From Chloroflexota bacterium (GTDB lineage: Bacteria; Chloroflexota; Dormibacteria; CF-121), in contig VBFX01000131.1 of the NCBI GenBank assembly GCA_005889395.1, positions 1 through 11,663 on the forward strand: a stretch of DNA of 11,663 nucleotides. The letters are read 5' to 3'. Position numbers and translations under genes: made by a program. Below, in pieces: positions 1-11,627 of the stretch. The notes under the pieces are model-generated. The model had not been told where the DNA came from. It was given only the letters and a program-made list of their open reading frames with translations, and made no database searches. Within the stretch, counting starts at the first letter, position 1; every line of letters starts with the position of its first letter.

Positions 1-195
1 AGCCCTGACGGTTGCTTCCCGGGCCCCAGGTCCACAAGCGCTCCTGCAGCCACCTACCAGGTGTCATGTCGAGCAACGGCCGACCTGGGTCCCAGCCCTG
101 TGCCATCGGCCTATCTTGGCGGTTAGGGACTGGCCTGCGGTGCGGGGGTTGGCTGTCGATCCTCAGCGCCAGGCGTTTTGGGGACGGCCTAACCG

Positions 196-972
196 CTAGG
201 AGCAGGCCGCCGCGTACGCATAGAGGTTCTCGAGGAACTGGTGCGGATTCACGGTGCCTGCATGAGCCAACAGTGGGTGTGCTGACTCGATCACCTCGAA
301 GTGCACGTTGGCCATATCGCTGAAACCGGCGCCTGGATCGTCCGGGTCGCCGCCGCTCTTCGCGATTAAAGCCCCCGCGTCGACGTGCGCGCCGTTAGGC
401 ACGTCGAACTCTCGGACGTGGCCGTAGAGGAACGCGATCGTGTCTCCCTGGTCATCCTTGAGTACGTCGGAAACGACGACCGAGGCGTAACCCTGGGGAA
501 AGCCCGGGATGGTCCAGTTGGTGATCCTATATGCGGTCCCTGAGGTGACCGCATAAAGCGGTGTGCCACTGTCGAGCACGATGTCGATGGCGTTGTGGCC
601 GAACAGCTCTATCAGCGATCCGGTCGTGACATCGTGCACAGGCAGGTGCTTGCGGACCGTCGTGCCGTTGTAGGATCCGTAATCCTCGACCATCGTTCCC
701 TCCTCATCGCCCGGGCGTCCCCAGGGAAGATGGAGGTGGAGGACCGAGGTGTGGGTGACATTGGTTGTGAACGCGATCGCGAGTCCCATCGGCGGACAGG
801 ACGGGCTCGGGGAGGGGCTGGCCGTTGGGCTCGCCAGCGGTGCTGACACGGCAGTCGCCGAGTGGGTGCTCACGCGTTGAGCGGCGCTTACTGAGCTGAA
901 CTGAAAGGCAGCGCCTGCGAGCGCACCCAGCACCAACCCGCCCGTGATGGCCGCGACCTTCGTGATTTTCAT
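196..972 (-). CDS. Secreted M23-family (LytM-like) metallopeptidase, possibly inactive
   Basis: The 258-residue product starts MKITKVAAITGG, a short basic N-terminus followed by a hydrophobic stretch (about 7-24) and small residues, so it looks like a Sec signal peptide. A Ser/Pro/Thr-rich linker (about 35-60) follows. The C-terminal half resembles an M23 peptidoglycan endopeptidase domain: HNAID (126-130) fits the HxxxD zinc motif, LYGH (182-185) fits YxH, and NVHFEV (222-227) fits the terminal HxH. Family knowledge says H126, D130 and H224 would bind zinc. The first His of HxH, normally catalytic, is Asn222 here, so activity is uncertain. Cys59 and Cys257 lie at either end of the domain and could form a disulphide. 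A longer frame open to 1101 exists, but the ATG at 972 places the signal peptide at the N-terminus. No clear Shine-Dalgarno precedes it. Its cell-wall role is inferred from the family. Confidence 0.75.
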   Translation of the reverse strand: MKITKVAAITGGLVLGALAGAAFQFSSVSAAQRVSTHSATAVSAPLASPTASPSPSPSCPPMGLAIAFTTNVTHTSVLHLHLPWGRPGDEEGTMVEDYGSYNGTTVRKHLPVHDVTTGSLIELFGHNAIDIVLDSGTPLYAVTSGTAYRITNWTIPGFPQGYASVVVSDVLKDDQGDTIAFLYGHVREFDVPNGAHVDAGALIAKSGGDPDDPGAGFSDMANVHFEVIESAHPLLAHAGTVNPHQFLENLYAYAAACS

Positions 973-1106
973 CGTCGCCGGCACAACGCGCGCTGCCCAA
1001 GTATTGGTACGGAATGGCCTCGTGTGCAGGTTGTGCATAACTAATTGGGCGCATGAACCGTTTCTAAGCCCTTCGGTCGCGGCACCGATGCTTAGGCGCA
1101 AAAAAG

Positions 1107-1135
1107 TTGTTTGCGGCGCGAGACGCTGGTAGAAT
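1107..1135 (+). promoter_or_regulatory. Probable sigma70-type promoter for the plus-strand gene at 1190
   Basis: TTGTTT (1107-1112) and TAGAAT (1130-1135) are separated by exactly 17 nt, close to the TTGACA/TATAAT consensus. A start near 1142 would give a leader of about 48 nt before the ATG at 1190. It lies in the divergent region between the M23 gene and the unknown gene. I see no comparably good promoter for the M23 gene on the minus strand. Confidence 0.55.
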
Positions 1136-1189
1136 TCCTCTCAACGCTGCGTGGCCGCAGTGTCCCCGGGTTCAGAAGGCAGGCACAAC

Positions 1190-1834
1190 ATGCAATACAT
1201 TGAGGATATTGGCTGCCTAACGCAGCGCTCCCAGCTCGATCGACTGCAAGAGTTCGCTGACCGCATCACTCGCGAGCGCATCCGAGGGCTCCAACCATCG
1301 GACCTTCTCTCGACCAGCGTCTTTACGATCGGTCCCAGCGGCAAGGAATCGACCTGGGAGCTCGATCATCTCGCGGTGGCACGCTCGGCCTCAGAAGCGG
1401 CGGTCCAGCTCTTACTCGACCCTGAGGCGGTGCTCGATAACCTCGTACCGACACAGGCAATCATGCGCATCGTCCGCGATTCCGGGGCGTCGGCAGTCGC
1501 CCTCATCGCACCGATGAGCGCATCCGCTGCCGCGCTCCAACTGGCCGACGTCGATCATGAGCAGAGCCTCACGGCAAAAATCGTCTACCAACCCGACAGC
1601 GAGCCCAGCCTTAGCCAATGGGACTTTGGCAAGGTGGCCTGGACGGTACGGCTGCGTCATGTGCTTCGGGCGGCCCGCGGCGCCTCGGTTGACGAGGCCG
1701 TGCAGCCGCCCGCGCGCCCGACCCCGCCACCGACCCGGCAGACCGAGCCCGCGGTCGGGCGCCAAAGCCTGCGGCGCGAGATGCGCGAGCAGCTGCACCG
1801 CACCCCCGCCGCGGCCCCCTCCTGGATCCAGTAA
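1190..1834 (+). CDS. Hypothetical protein with Pro-rich linker and basic C-terminal tail
   Basis: I do not recognise the family of this 214-residue protein. The ATG at 1190 has purine-rich sequence upstream (AGAAGGCAGG, about 7 nt away). A GTG at 1151 in the same frame would add 13 residues but sits too near the predicted transcription start. Residues 1-40 look helical and charged. Residues 43-60 and 100-160 could form a mixed alpha/beta domain containing a hydrophobic, Ala-rich stretch (100-118). A proline-rich linker follows (about 172-188), then a basic helix-like tail (191-205) ending SWIQ. There is no signal peptide, membrane segment or catalytic motif I can name. The gene converges on the pyr operon, with only 4 nt between its stop and that of pyrE. 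Its coding status rests on the long open frame, start signals and a plausible promoter. Confidence 0.65.
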   Translation: MQYIEDIGCLTQRSQLDRLQEFADRITRERIRGLQPSDLLSTSVFTIGPSGKESTWELDHLAVARSASEAAVQLLLDPEAVLDNLVPTQAIMRIVRDSGASAVALIAPMSASAAALQLADVDHEQSLTAKIVYQPDSEPSLSQWDFGKVAWTVRLRHVLRAARGASVDEAVQPPARPTPPPTRQTEPAVGRQSLRREMREQLHRTPAAAPSWIQ

Positions 1835-1838
1835 GAAG

Positions 1839-2441
1839 CTAGGCCGGGACCTTTTTTCCGCTGCCGCGTGGAGCGGCCACCGGGATGCCGGCAGCGCACT
1901 GCGGGCACGAATCCGGCGGATAGGACGGGAAATCGACCGTCACGCAGGCAAAGAACGGCACGTCGGTCGCTGCTCGACCGGCCGTTCGATCCGCCAGCAC
2001 GCCGATCCCGATGACGACGCCGCCGGCGTTGGTAATGCAAGCCTCCGTTTCCGAGACGGATCCGCCGGTGGTGACGACATCGTCGACCACCAGGACCCTG
2101 GTGCCGGGCGGGACCTCGAAGCCGCGCCGCAAGACGCGCCCGCCGGTCTCACCACGCTCAACGTATACGGCGCTGACGCCGAGCTGGCGTGCCACCGCGT
2201 AGGCAAGGATGATGCCGCCTGTCGTTGGTCCTGCCACCAGCTCGGGCATGAGCCGCCTGAATTCCATTGCGATCATGGCGGCAAGCGCGGTGGTCGCCTT
2301 CGGGTCTTCAAGAATTCGGAACTTCTCGAGGTAATCGACGCCATGCCGCCCGCTGGTGTAGACGAAGTGCCCGCGGAGGAACGCTCCGGCTGCGTCGAAC
2401 GCGCGACGGGCATCGTCTGCCCCCAGGTTGCGCTCAGGCAT
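1839..2441 (-). CDS. pyrE: Orotate phosphoribosyltransferase
   Basis: This 200-residue enzyme joins orotate to PRPP to make OMP, the penultimate step to UMP, in the cytoplasm. The PRPP-binding loop VLVVDDVVTTGGSV lies at 116-129, the classic type I phosphoribosyltransferase signature. GPTTGGI (71-77) and the YTSGRHGVDY segment (28-37) also fit the family. The C-terminus holds a CPQC pair (179-182) and a GIP segment, as in many Gram-positive and archaeal-type OPRTs. I chose the ATG at 2441 because it overlaps the pyrD stop as ATGCCTGA, a junction form used elsewhere in this operon. A GTG at 2453 would add four residues. No good Shine-Dalgarno is visible, so translational coupling to pyrD is likely. 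It is the last gene of the operon in this window; no pyrF follows. Confidence 0.93.
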   Translation of the reverse strand: MPERNLGADDARRAFDAAGAFLRGHFVYTSGRHGVDYLEKFRILEDPKATTALAAMIAMEFRRLMPELVAGPTTGGIILAYAVARQLGVSAVYVERGETGGRVLRRGFEVPPGTRVLVVDDVVTTGGSVSETEACITNAGGVVIGIGVLADRTAGRAATDVPFFACVTVDFPSYPPDSCPQCAAGIPVAAPRGSGKKVPA

Positions 2442-3366
2442 TGGCGAGGACACCGGCAGACCGGATCGGCAAGGAACCTAAGTCCGGCCATCCGTGCTCC
2501 TCGAGATACGCGGCGATGCCGTCGTGAACCTCGCCCGCGGCCTCGGGCCGAGTGTAGTTGACGGTACCCAATTGCACCGCGGCTGCGCCCGCCAACAAGA
2601 ACTCCAGGGCGTCGCCCGGTGTCGTGATCCCGCCAACCCCAATGACCGGAATGCGGATGGCCTGCGCCAGCTGCCAGACCGCGTGCAGCGCCAGGGGCTT
2701 GATCGCGGGTCCGCTCAAGCCGCCGCTCACTCGAGACAGCACCGGACGGCGGCGACGCACATCGATCGCCATCCCAACATAGGTATTGATCGCGGACACC
2801 GCGTCCGCCCCCGCGTCCTCGACCGCGCGGGCAATCGCGACGATGTCGGTCACGTTGGGCGTCAGCTTGACGATCACCGGAAGCCTCGTGACCGCTCGCA
2901 CCGCGGAGGTCAGCTCGGCGGCAAGGTCGGGCTCCACCCCGAACTGCAGACCATCGGCGACGTTCGGACAGGAGATATTCAGCTCGAGCCCCGCGATTCC
3001 CGCGACGCCGTCGAGCCGGCGGGCCACGGCGACATACTCGTCGATCGCGTCCCCCGCCACGTTGACGATCACCGGCAGGTTCCACGAGGTCCACACAGGG
3101 GCGTAGACGCGCGCCACGTGGTCGACACCGGGATTCTGCAATCCGATGGCATTCAGCATCCCCGAGGGCGTCTCGGCGATCCGGTTCGGGGCATTGCCCT
3201 CGCGTGCTCGTAACGTGGTGCCTTTGGTGACGATGGCCCCCAGGGCGGCCCGGTCCACCTGTGGTGCATCGAAGCCATAGCCAAATGTCCCCGAGGCGAC
3301 CAGCACCGGGCTGCGCAGGCGAAGCCCCCGGCCGAGGTCGACAGTTAGGTCAAGGCGCTCAGCCAT
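2434..3366 (-). CDS. pyrD: Dihydroorotate dehydrogenase, catalytic subunit, class 1B
   Basis: This FMN enzyme oxidises dihydroorotate to orotate; with PyrK it passes electrons to NAD. The protein has 310 residues from the ATG at 3366. That start is preceded by GGAGG about 9 nt upstream, the clearest Shine-Dalgarno inside the operon. An upstream in-frame GTG (3408) would add 14 residues unlike the family. The active-site segment NISCPNV contains Cys133, and cysteine as the base is the class 1 mark. KGTT (48-51), NAIGLQNPG (72-80) and VIGVGGI near residue 245 are FMN/substrate signatures of the family. The start overlaps the pyrK stop by 8 nt (ATGGCTGA) and the stop overlaps the pyrE start by 8 nt (ATGCCTGA). 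The adjacent pyrK supports class 1B rather than the fumarate-linked 1A type. Confidence 0.95.
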   Translation of the reverse strand: MAERLDLTVDLGRGLRLRSPVLVASGTFGYGFDAPQVDRAALGAIVTKGTTLRAREGNAPNRIAETPSGMLNAIGLQNPGVDHVARVYAPVWTSWNLPVIVNVAGDAIDEYVAVARRLDGVAGIAGLELNISCPNVADGLQFGVEPDLAAELTSAVRAVTRLPVIVKLTPNVTDIVAIARAVEDAGADAVSAINTYVGMAIDVRRRRPVLSRVSGGLSGPAIKPLALHAVWQLAQAIRIPVIGVGGITTPGDALEFLLAGAAAVQLGTVNYTRPEAAGEVHDGIAAYLEEHGWPDLGSLPIRSAGVLANA

Positions 3367-3608
3367 GGAACTGATCCTCCATGCGATCCCAATCGAGACG
3401 ATCGGCACGCACGCAGGGCCCGTCCTGACAGGTCAGCAGGTATCCGCCCTCCCGCCGAGGCGCAGCGCACCCAAGGCATGTTCCGACTCCGCACCCCATC
3501 GGCGTCTCGAGGGCCACCTGGATTGATGACAGCGGGATTTCCTGACGGCGTGCCGTGTCGATCAGAGCCTGTAGCATCGGCGTCGGGCCGCATGCAAAGA
3601 GATCAATG

Positions 3609-3650
3609 CCCCGACCCTGGCCCTCCCCCGTAAACGGGGGAGGGAAAAGA
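3609..3650 (-). repeat. Palindromic element inserted in frame within pyrK
   Basis: Bases 3621-3644 form a perfect 10-bp inverted repeat (CCCTCCCCCG / CGGGGGAGGG) around a 4-nt loop. On the minus strand it is preceded by TTTT and followed by a GC-rich tail (CCAGGGTCGGGG). This layout resembles dispersed palindromic repeats seen in many high-GC genomes, from memory rather than a search. It encodes roughly PPPFTGEGQGR of PyrK without breaking the frame. I see no second copy in the window. Confidence 0.6.
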
Positions 3651-3686
3651 GTCAGGACTGATCCTCGCCGGCCGGCACTGCCGTCG

Positions 3687-8358
<4,672 letters not shown>

Positions 8359-8366
<8 letters not shown>

Positions 8367-9501
8367 GCTGCATCACGCGCTCCGTGACCACCTGGCCGCG
8401 GCAGATCGTCATGACGACCCGTCCACGTAACTTCCGGCCCTGAAACGGGGTGTTTTTGCCGCGGCTCTTAAAGGACGCCGCATCGACCCGCCATTCGGCG
8501 TCTGGATCGATGAGGATCCATTCGTCCTCCAGGGATTGGCCGACGATCTCTCGAGGCCGTGACACGCACGCGCGGTAGACGGCGGCGCCATCGAGGCCAA
8601 GGCCGAGGACGACGCCGACCGCGGTCTCGAAGCCATGGAATCCGTTCGCCCCGGCCTGCTTGGCCGCCAGCTCGTGCGGCGCGTGGTCGGTCGCGATCGC
8701 GTCGATCACCCCATCGACCAGCGCCTCGCACAAAGCATCACGATCGTCGGGGCTTCTCAGGGGCGGATTGACATTGCCGTGTGGACCTAAGGCAAAGACG
8801 TCACGCGAGCTCAACGCCAGGTGATGCGGGGTGGCTTCGGCCGTGACTGCCAACCCCTCCGATTTCGCGGCACCAATCAGGTCCACCGCCGCCCGCGTGC
8901 TCACATGCTGAAGGTGGAGACGAGCGCCGCTGGCGTTCCGCAGGGCATTGAGCGCATCGGTAACGGCCACCGCCTCCGCGTCCGGGCCGTCGCCCAGCTG
9001 CTCCGCCTGGGCATGGACGAGGAGCGGCAGCCCGGCCGCAGCCGCCGCGCCGAGGGCACGGCCAAGCATCACACCGTCCATCGCATGACGCCCGTCATCG
9101 GAGAGCGCCACCGCGCCGGCCGCTTTCAGCGCAACGGCATCGGTGAGCTGCCGGCCTTCGAGGCCGATCGTGACCGCGCCCACGAAGCTGATGCGGATCG
9201 GCAGCGCCTGACTCCGCGTCAGCAGACTCTGCAGCCGCCCGGCGCGATCGGTCACCGGGTCGGTGTTCGCCATGGCGAGCACGTGCGTGAATCCACCCAC
9301 GGCGGCACTGGTTGCACCCGACAGCATGGTCTCCTTCTGCGGGAAGCCGGGGTCGCGCAGGTGGGCATGCAGGTCCATCCAGCCCGGAGACAGGACGAGA
9401 CCGGTTGCGTCGCGATCGTCGGCACCCTCGGCGTTGACCTCGACCGTTTGCGTCGTCGACAAACCTGTCGGACCCAGCACGCGGACGTGGTGCAGGCGCA
9501 T
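8359..9501 (-). CDS. pyrC: Dihydroorotase, class I zinc enzyme
   Basis: Dihydroorotase cyclises carbamoyl aspartate to dihydroorotate. The metal and catalytic residues of class I enzymes are all visible: HAH (His45, His47), Asp135/136 in SDDG, His163, His199 in QHVST and Asp272 in ATDHAPH. NPPLR (245-249) and KNTPFQG (349-355) are family signatures. At 380 residues it is shorter than the usual roughly 425; the gaps seem to fall after His163 and after the GFETA segment near residue 290. The ATG at 9501 is preceded by GAGGGG about 7 nt upstream and overlaps the pyrR stop as TGATG. A longer frame to 9573 exists but would add 24 Arg-rich residues. The stop overlaps carAB by 8 nt. Confidence 0.94.
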
Positions 9502-10052
9502 CAGGAGTCCCCTCGCTCGACAATGCGGGCGGAATCCTCGCCATCGGTTTCGATGAGATGGACGTCGACCCATTCCTGCCGCGACGTGGGAACGTTCTTG
9601 CCAATGTAGTCCGGGCGGATCGGTAGCTCTCGATGACCGCGATCGACGAGCACCGCAAGCTGGATCTGTGTCGGCCGTCCGGCGGCGATCACGGCGTCGA
9701 TGGCGGCTCGCACCGTTCGCCCGTTGAAGAGGACGTCGTCGACGAGCAAGACCGGCCGGCCGTCGACCGCGACGGCTGGCAGGACGGGTAAGGGGGCGGC
9801 CGCCGCGCGAGGCAGGTCGTCGCGATAGGCGCGAACGTCGAGCGGGATCACGGAAAGCCGGACCCCTTCGAGCTCCTCGAGGGTGGCCGCCAGCCGCTGG
9901 GCCAGCGGCAGGCCACGCGTGACGATGCCGAGCAGGCTCAGCTGCGCCAGGTTTGGCTGTCGCTCGATGACCTCATGCGCGATCCGTCGCCAGGCGCGGC
10001 GGAGGCCCTCGGCATCGAGGATCACGGCCTTGGTGGGTGGAGTCCGCAACAT
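9501..10052 (-). CDS. pyrR: PyrR, pyrimidine-operon RNA-binding regulator / uracil phosphoribosyltransferase
   Basis: PyrR binds pyr leader RNA when UMP or UTP is plentiful and lowers operon expression; many members also convert uracil and PRPP to UMP. The 183-residue protein has the PRPP loop VLLVDDVLFNGRT (101-113). Its C-terminal stretch LVDRGHRELPIRPDYIGK (135-152) is characteristic of PyrR and separates it from pyrE and upp products. The ATG at 10052 overlaps the pyrB stop as TGATG; an upstream GTG at 10094 would add 14 residues unlike the family. Its likely target is the hairpin in the pyrB leader at 11016-11047. Being second in the operon it would control its own synthesis. In Bacillus the gene comes first; here it follows pyrB. 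Confidence 0.94.
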   Translation of the reverse strand: MLRTPPTKAVILDAEGLRRAWRRIAHEVIERQPNLAQLSLLGIVTRGLPLAQRLAATLEELEGVRLSVIPLDVRAYRDDLPRAAAAPLPVLPAVAVDGRPVLLVDDVLFNGRTVRAAIDAVIAAGRPTQIQLAVLVDRGHRELPIRPDYIGKNVPTSRQEWVDVHLIETDGEDSARIVERGDS

Positions 10053-11008
10053 CAGCGCCCCATCGCCCAATCGAGAACGGCCATCCGAACCCACAGCCCG
10101 TTGCGCGCCTGCCGGAAATAGGCAGCCCGCGGATCGGCGTCGACCCGCGGATCGATTTCGTCGAGCCGCGGCAGCGGATGCATCAGGATGGCGCGCTCGG
10201 GCAACCGCCGCATCAGGTCAGCGTTCACGACGTAGACGCCGCGATGTCGCTCGTATTCTTCGGACGACTCGAAGCGCTCGGCCTGAATGCGCGTCTGGTA
10301 GAGGACGTCGAGGTCCGCAATGGCGCCACCCAGGTCAGCGGTCTCCCGCATGCCTTGCTGCGCTTCATTGAGGGCGGCGGTGACATCCGCGCCCAGGCGC
10401 AACGCCGGCGGCGAGATCAACACCAGCTCATTCCCAGGGAAGCGCGCGAGCAGCAACGCCAGCGACCGGACCGTGCGACCATGGCGCAAATCGCCCGCGA
10501 GGCCGATCCGCAGATGGTCGAGGCGGCCCAGTTCCTTTTCGATCGTGTAGAGGTCGAGCAGCGCCTGCGTTGGATGACTCCCTGGCCCGTCTCCGGCGTT
10601 GATGACGGGCACCGGCGCGACTCGAGCCGCCCGCTCAGCAGCACCGACCTCGGGATGACGAAGGACGATCCCGTCGGCGTAGCTACCGATGACGCGGATG
10701 GCGTCCTCCAGCGATTCGCCTTTGGCCGCCGAAGAGGCACCGGTCGCGTTCTCGGCGCTCAGCACCTGCCCGCCAAGGCGGTGCATGGCGGCCTCGAAGG
10801 AAAAGCGCGTCCGGGTGCTCGGCTCGTAGAAGACGGTCGCGAGCAGCCGCCCCGACAGCGGCACGGCCTCCATCGCCACTCCTTGTTCGAATGCGGCAGC
10901 ACGCGCGAGCAGGTGCTCGATCAGGGCACGATCCAGGGCCTGTGGACCGGTCAGATGCCGGATGGGAACCTGCGTCCGCGCGGGCGGAGCGGTCAGGGTG
11001 TCTCGCAC
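10052..11008 (-). CDS. pyrB: Aspartate carbamoyltransferase, catalytic chain
   Basis: This 318-residue enzyme transfers the carbamoyl group from carbamoyl phosphate to aspartate, the first committed step of the pathway. Carbamoyl-phosphate contacts are visible as STRTR (64-68), the loop lysine in AAKGES (Lys96) and HPTQ (145-148). HPLPRLDEI (277-285) is the conserved aspartate-side segment, and GDLRHGRTVRS (172-182) is a further family mark. Translation starts at a GTG (11008) with AAAGGAG six nt upstream, the best ribosome site in the operon apart from that of pyrD. That site is sequestered in the leader hairpin. No pyrI regulatory chain is present, so control is probably through PyrR. The stop overlaps the pyrR start (TGATG). 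Confidence 0.96.
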   Translation of the reverse strand: MRDTLTAPPARTQVPIRHLTGPQALDRALIEHLLARAAAFEQGVAMEAVPLSGRLLATVFYEPSTRTRFSFEAAMHRLGGQVLSAENATGASSAAKGESLEDAIRVIGSYADGIVLRHPEVGAAERAARVAPVPVINAGDGPGSHPTQALLDLYTIEKELGRLDHLRIGLAGDLRHGRTVRSLALLLARFPGNELVLISPPALRLGADVTAALNEAQQGMRETADLGGAIADLDVLYQTRIQAERFESSEEYERHRGVYVVNADLMRRLPERAILMHPLPRLDEIDPRVDADPRAAYFRQARNGLWVRMAVLDWAMGR

Positions 11009-11015
11009 CGAATTC

Positions 11016-11047
11016 TCCTTTCGGTCTCGCTGGACCGGGTTAAAGGA
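11016..11047 (-). promoter_or_regulatory. PyrR-binding leader hairpin that sequesters the pyrB Shine-Dalgarno
   Basis: On the minus strand the leader reads GGTCCAGCGAGACC, which matches the PyrR recognition core UCCNGNGAG exactly. The hexaloop CAGCGA (11032-11027) is closed by a perfect stem CGGTC/GACCG. A lower stem pairs TCCTTT (11047-11042) with AAAGGA (11021-11016), leaving AACC bulged on the 5' side. The AAAGGA strand is the pyrB Shine-Dalgarno. The layout (hexaloop, upper stem, bulge, lower stem) matches known PyrR sites. Because the leader is only about 45 nt and has no terminator, repression is probably translational, as reported for mycobacterial PyrR, rather than attenuation as in Bacillus. 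Binding itself is inferred. Confidence 0.8.
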
Positions 11048-11061
11048 CGAAGTTCCGGGTA

Positions 11062-11090
11062 AGTCTACGGGCTCACGGACCCGCTGTCAA
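11062..11090 (-). promoter_or_regulatory. Sigma70-type promoter of the pyr operon
   Basis: A perfect -35 TTGACA (11090-11085) and a -10 TAGACT (11067-11062) lie exactly 17 nt apart on the minus strand. The start would be near 11055, giving a leader of about 45 nt up to the pyrB GTG, almost filled by the PyrR hairpin. The -35 box lies at the outer edge of the left arm of the large inverted repeat. Confidence 0.75.
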
Positions 11091-11330
11091 ACGGTCGCAT
11101 TCCGCGTCGCTTCGGAGGCTAGCGCTTCGGAGGGGATACCCTCGCGACGACCTGCTGCTGGTAGTGGTGCGGGTTGCTGCCGGCATCGTCGTAGGTGCTC
11201 ACGAAGGTGGAGTAGTCGATCACGCCGGCAAAATCGTTGCCGAAGTAATCGCCGATGAACGTGTCCATCGGATTGCACGGACAGCTGCGATCAGGACTGT
11301 TGAGCTGGGGATCCCAGCCATGCTCGGTCA
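11083..11330. repeat. Left arm of a 248-bp inverted repeat
   Basis: This segment is about 95% identical to the reverse complement of 11416-11663, with about a dozen substitutions and two 1-nt indels that cancel in length. It contains the end and stop codon of the sialidase-like fragment, the downstream intergenic DNA, and the -35 box of the pyr promoter. The spacer between the arms is 11331-11415. Confidence 0.9.
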
Positions 11331-11415
11331 GTCGAATGTTGTGCCCGATTGGCTTGAGGTCCGGCGTATAGAACTGGACGTTCGCGTTGATGCAGTAATC
11401 GGTCGCGCCAGAGCA
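11119..11415 (-). pseudogene. C-terminal fragment of a sialidase/BNR-like secreted protein
   Basis: The minus strand has a frame of about 98 codons ending at TAG (11119-11121). It reads through NANVQFYTPDLKPIG, TEHGWDPQLNSP, IGDYFGNDFAGV and YSTFVSTYDD to NPHHYQQQVVARVSPPKR. The FIGDYFG...TFVSTYDD...HYQQQVVA pattern is what I remember from the C-termini of BNR/exo-sialidase-like extracellular proteins in Chloroflexota and Actinomycetota; this is recognition, not a search. No start codon fits: the upstream part is replaced at 11416 by the inverted second arm, where the frame soon hits a stop (11443-11445). It is either a truncated gene or the end of one split by a rearrangement or assembly join. 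The pyr promoter begins about 30 nt after its stop. Confidence 0.6.
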
Positions 11416-11627
11416 TGACCGAGCATGGCTGGGATCCCCAGCTCAACAGTCCTAATCGCAGCTGTCCGTGCAATCCGATGGACACGCTCATAGGCGATTA
11501 CTTTGGCAACGATTTTGCCGGCGTGGATCGACTACTCCACCTTCGTGAGCACCTACGACAATGACTTAGCAACCCGAACCACTACCAGCAGCAGGTCGTC
11601 GCGAGGGTATCCCCTCCAAAGCGCTAG
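11416..11627 (+). pseudogene. Frameshifted mirror copy of the sialidase/BNR-like C-terminus
   Basis: In the plus direction the frame reads TEHGWDPQLNSP and IGDYFGNDFAGV, then an extra base (GTGGATCGA against GTGATCGA in the left arm) shifts it and a TGA follows. A 1-nt loss downstream restores the frame, giving SNPNHYQQQVVARVSPPKR and the same TAG (11625-11627). Relative to the left copy there are both silent and amino-acid changes (for example D to N, F to L, H to N). It is either a decaying duplicate or a sequence variant containing indel errors. Confidence 0.6.

Noticed and set aside
25..89. 8-bp inverted repeat (CCCAGGTC at 25-32, GACCTGGG at 82-89) in the left gene-free stretch
   Set aside because: The loop is about 50 nt, there is no T run and no related structure; chance pairing is likely in this GC-rich DNA.
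973..1101. N-terminal extension of the M23 protein to 1101
   Set aside because: It would bury the signal peptide behind 43 residues; the ATG at 972 fits a secreted protein better.
1822..1857. Possible terminator between the unknown gene and pyrE: palindrome CTGGATCCAG and a T6 run
   Set aside because: The palindrome has no loop and the sequence just before the T run does not form a stable hairpin; the T run codes Lys-Lys of PyrE on the other strand.
11109..11133. Direct repeat of CCTCCGAAGCG (minus strand) flanking the stop of the sialidase-like fragment
   Set aside because: Only two 11-nt copies 4 nt apart, partly coding; too short to call a repeat array or regulatory site.
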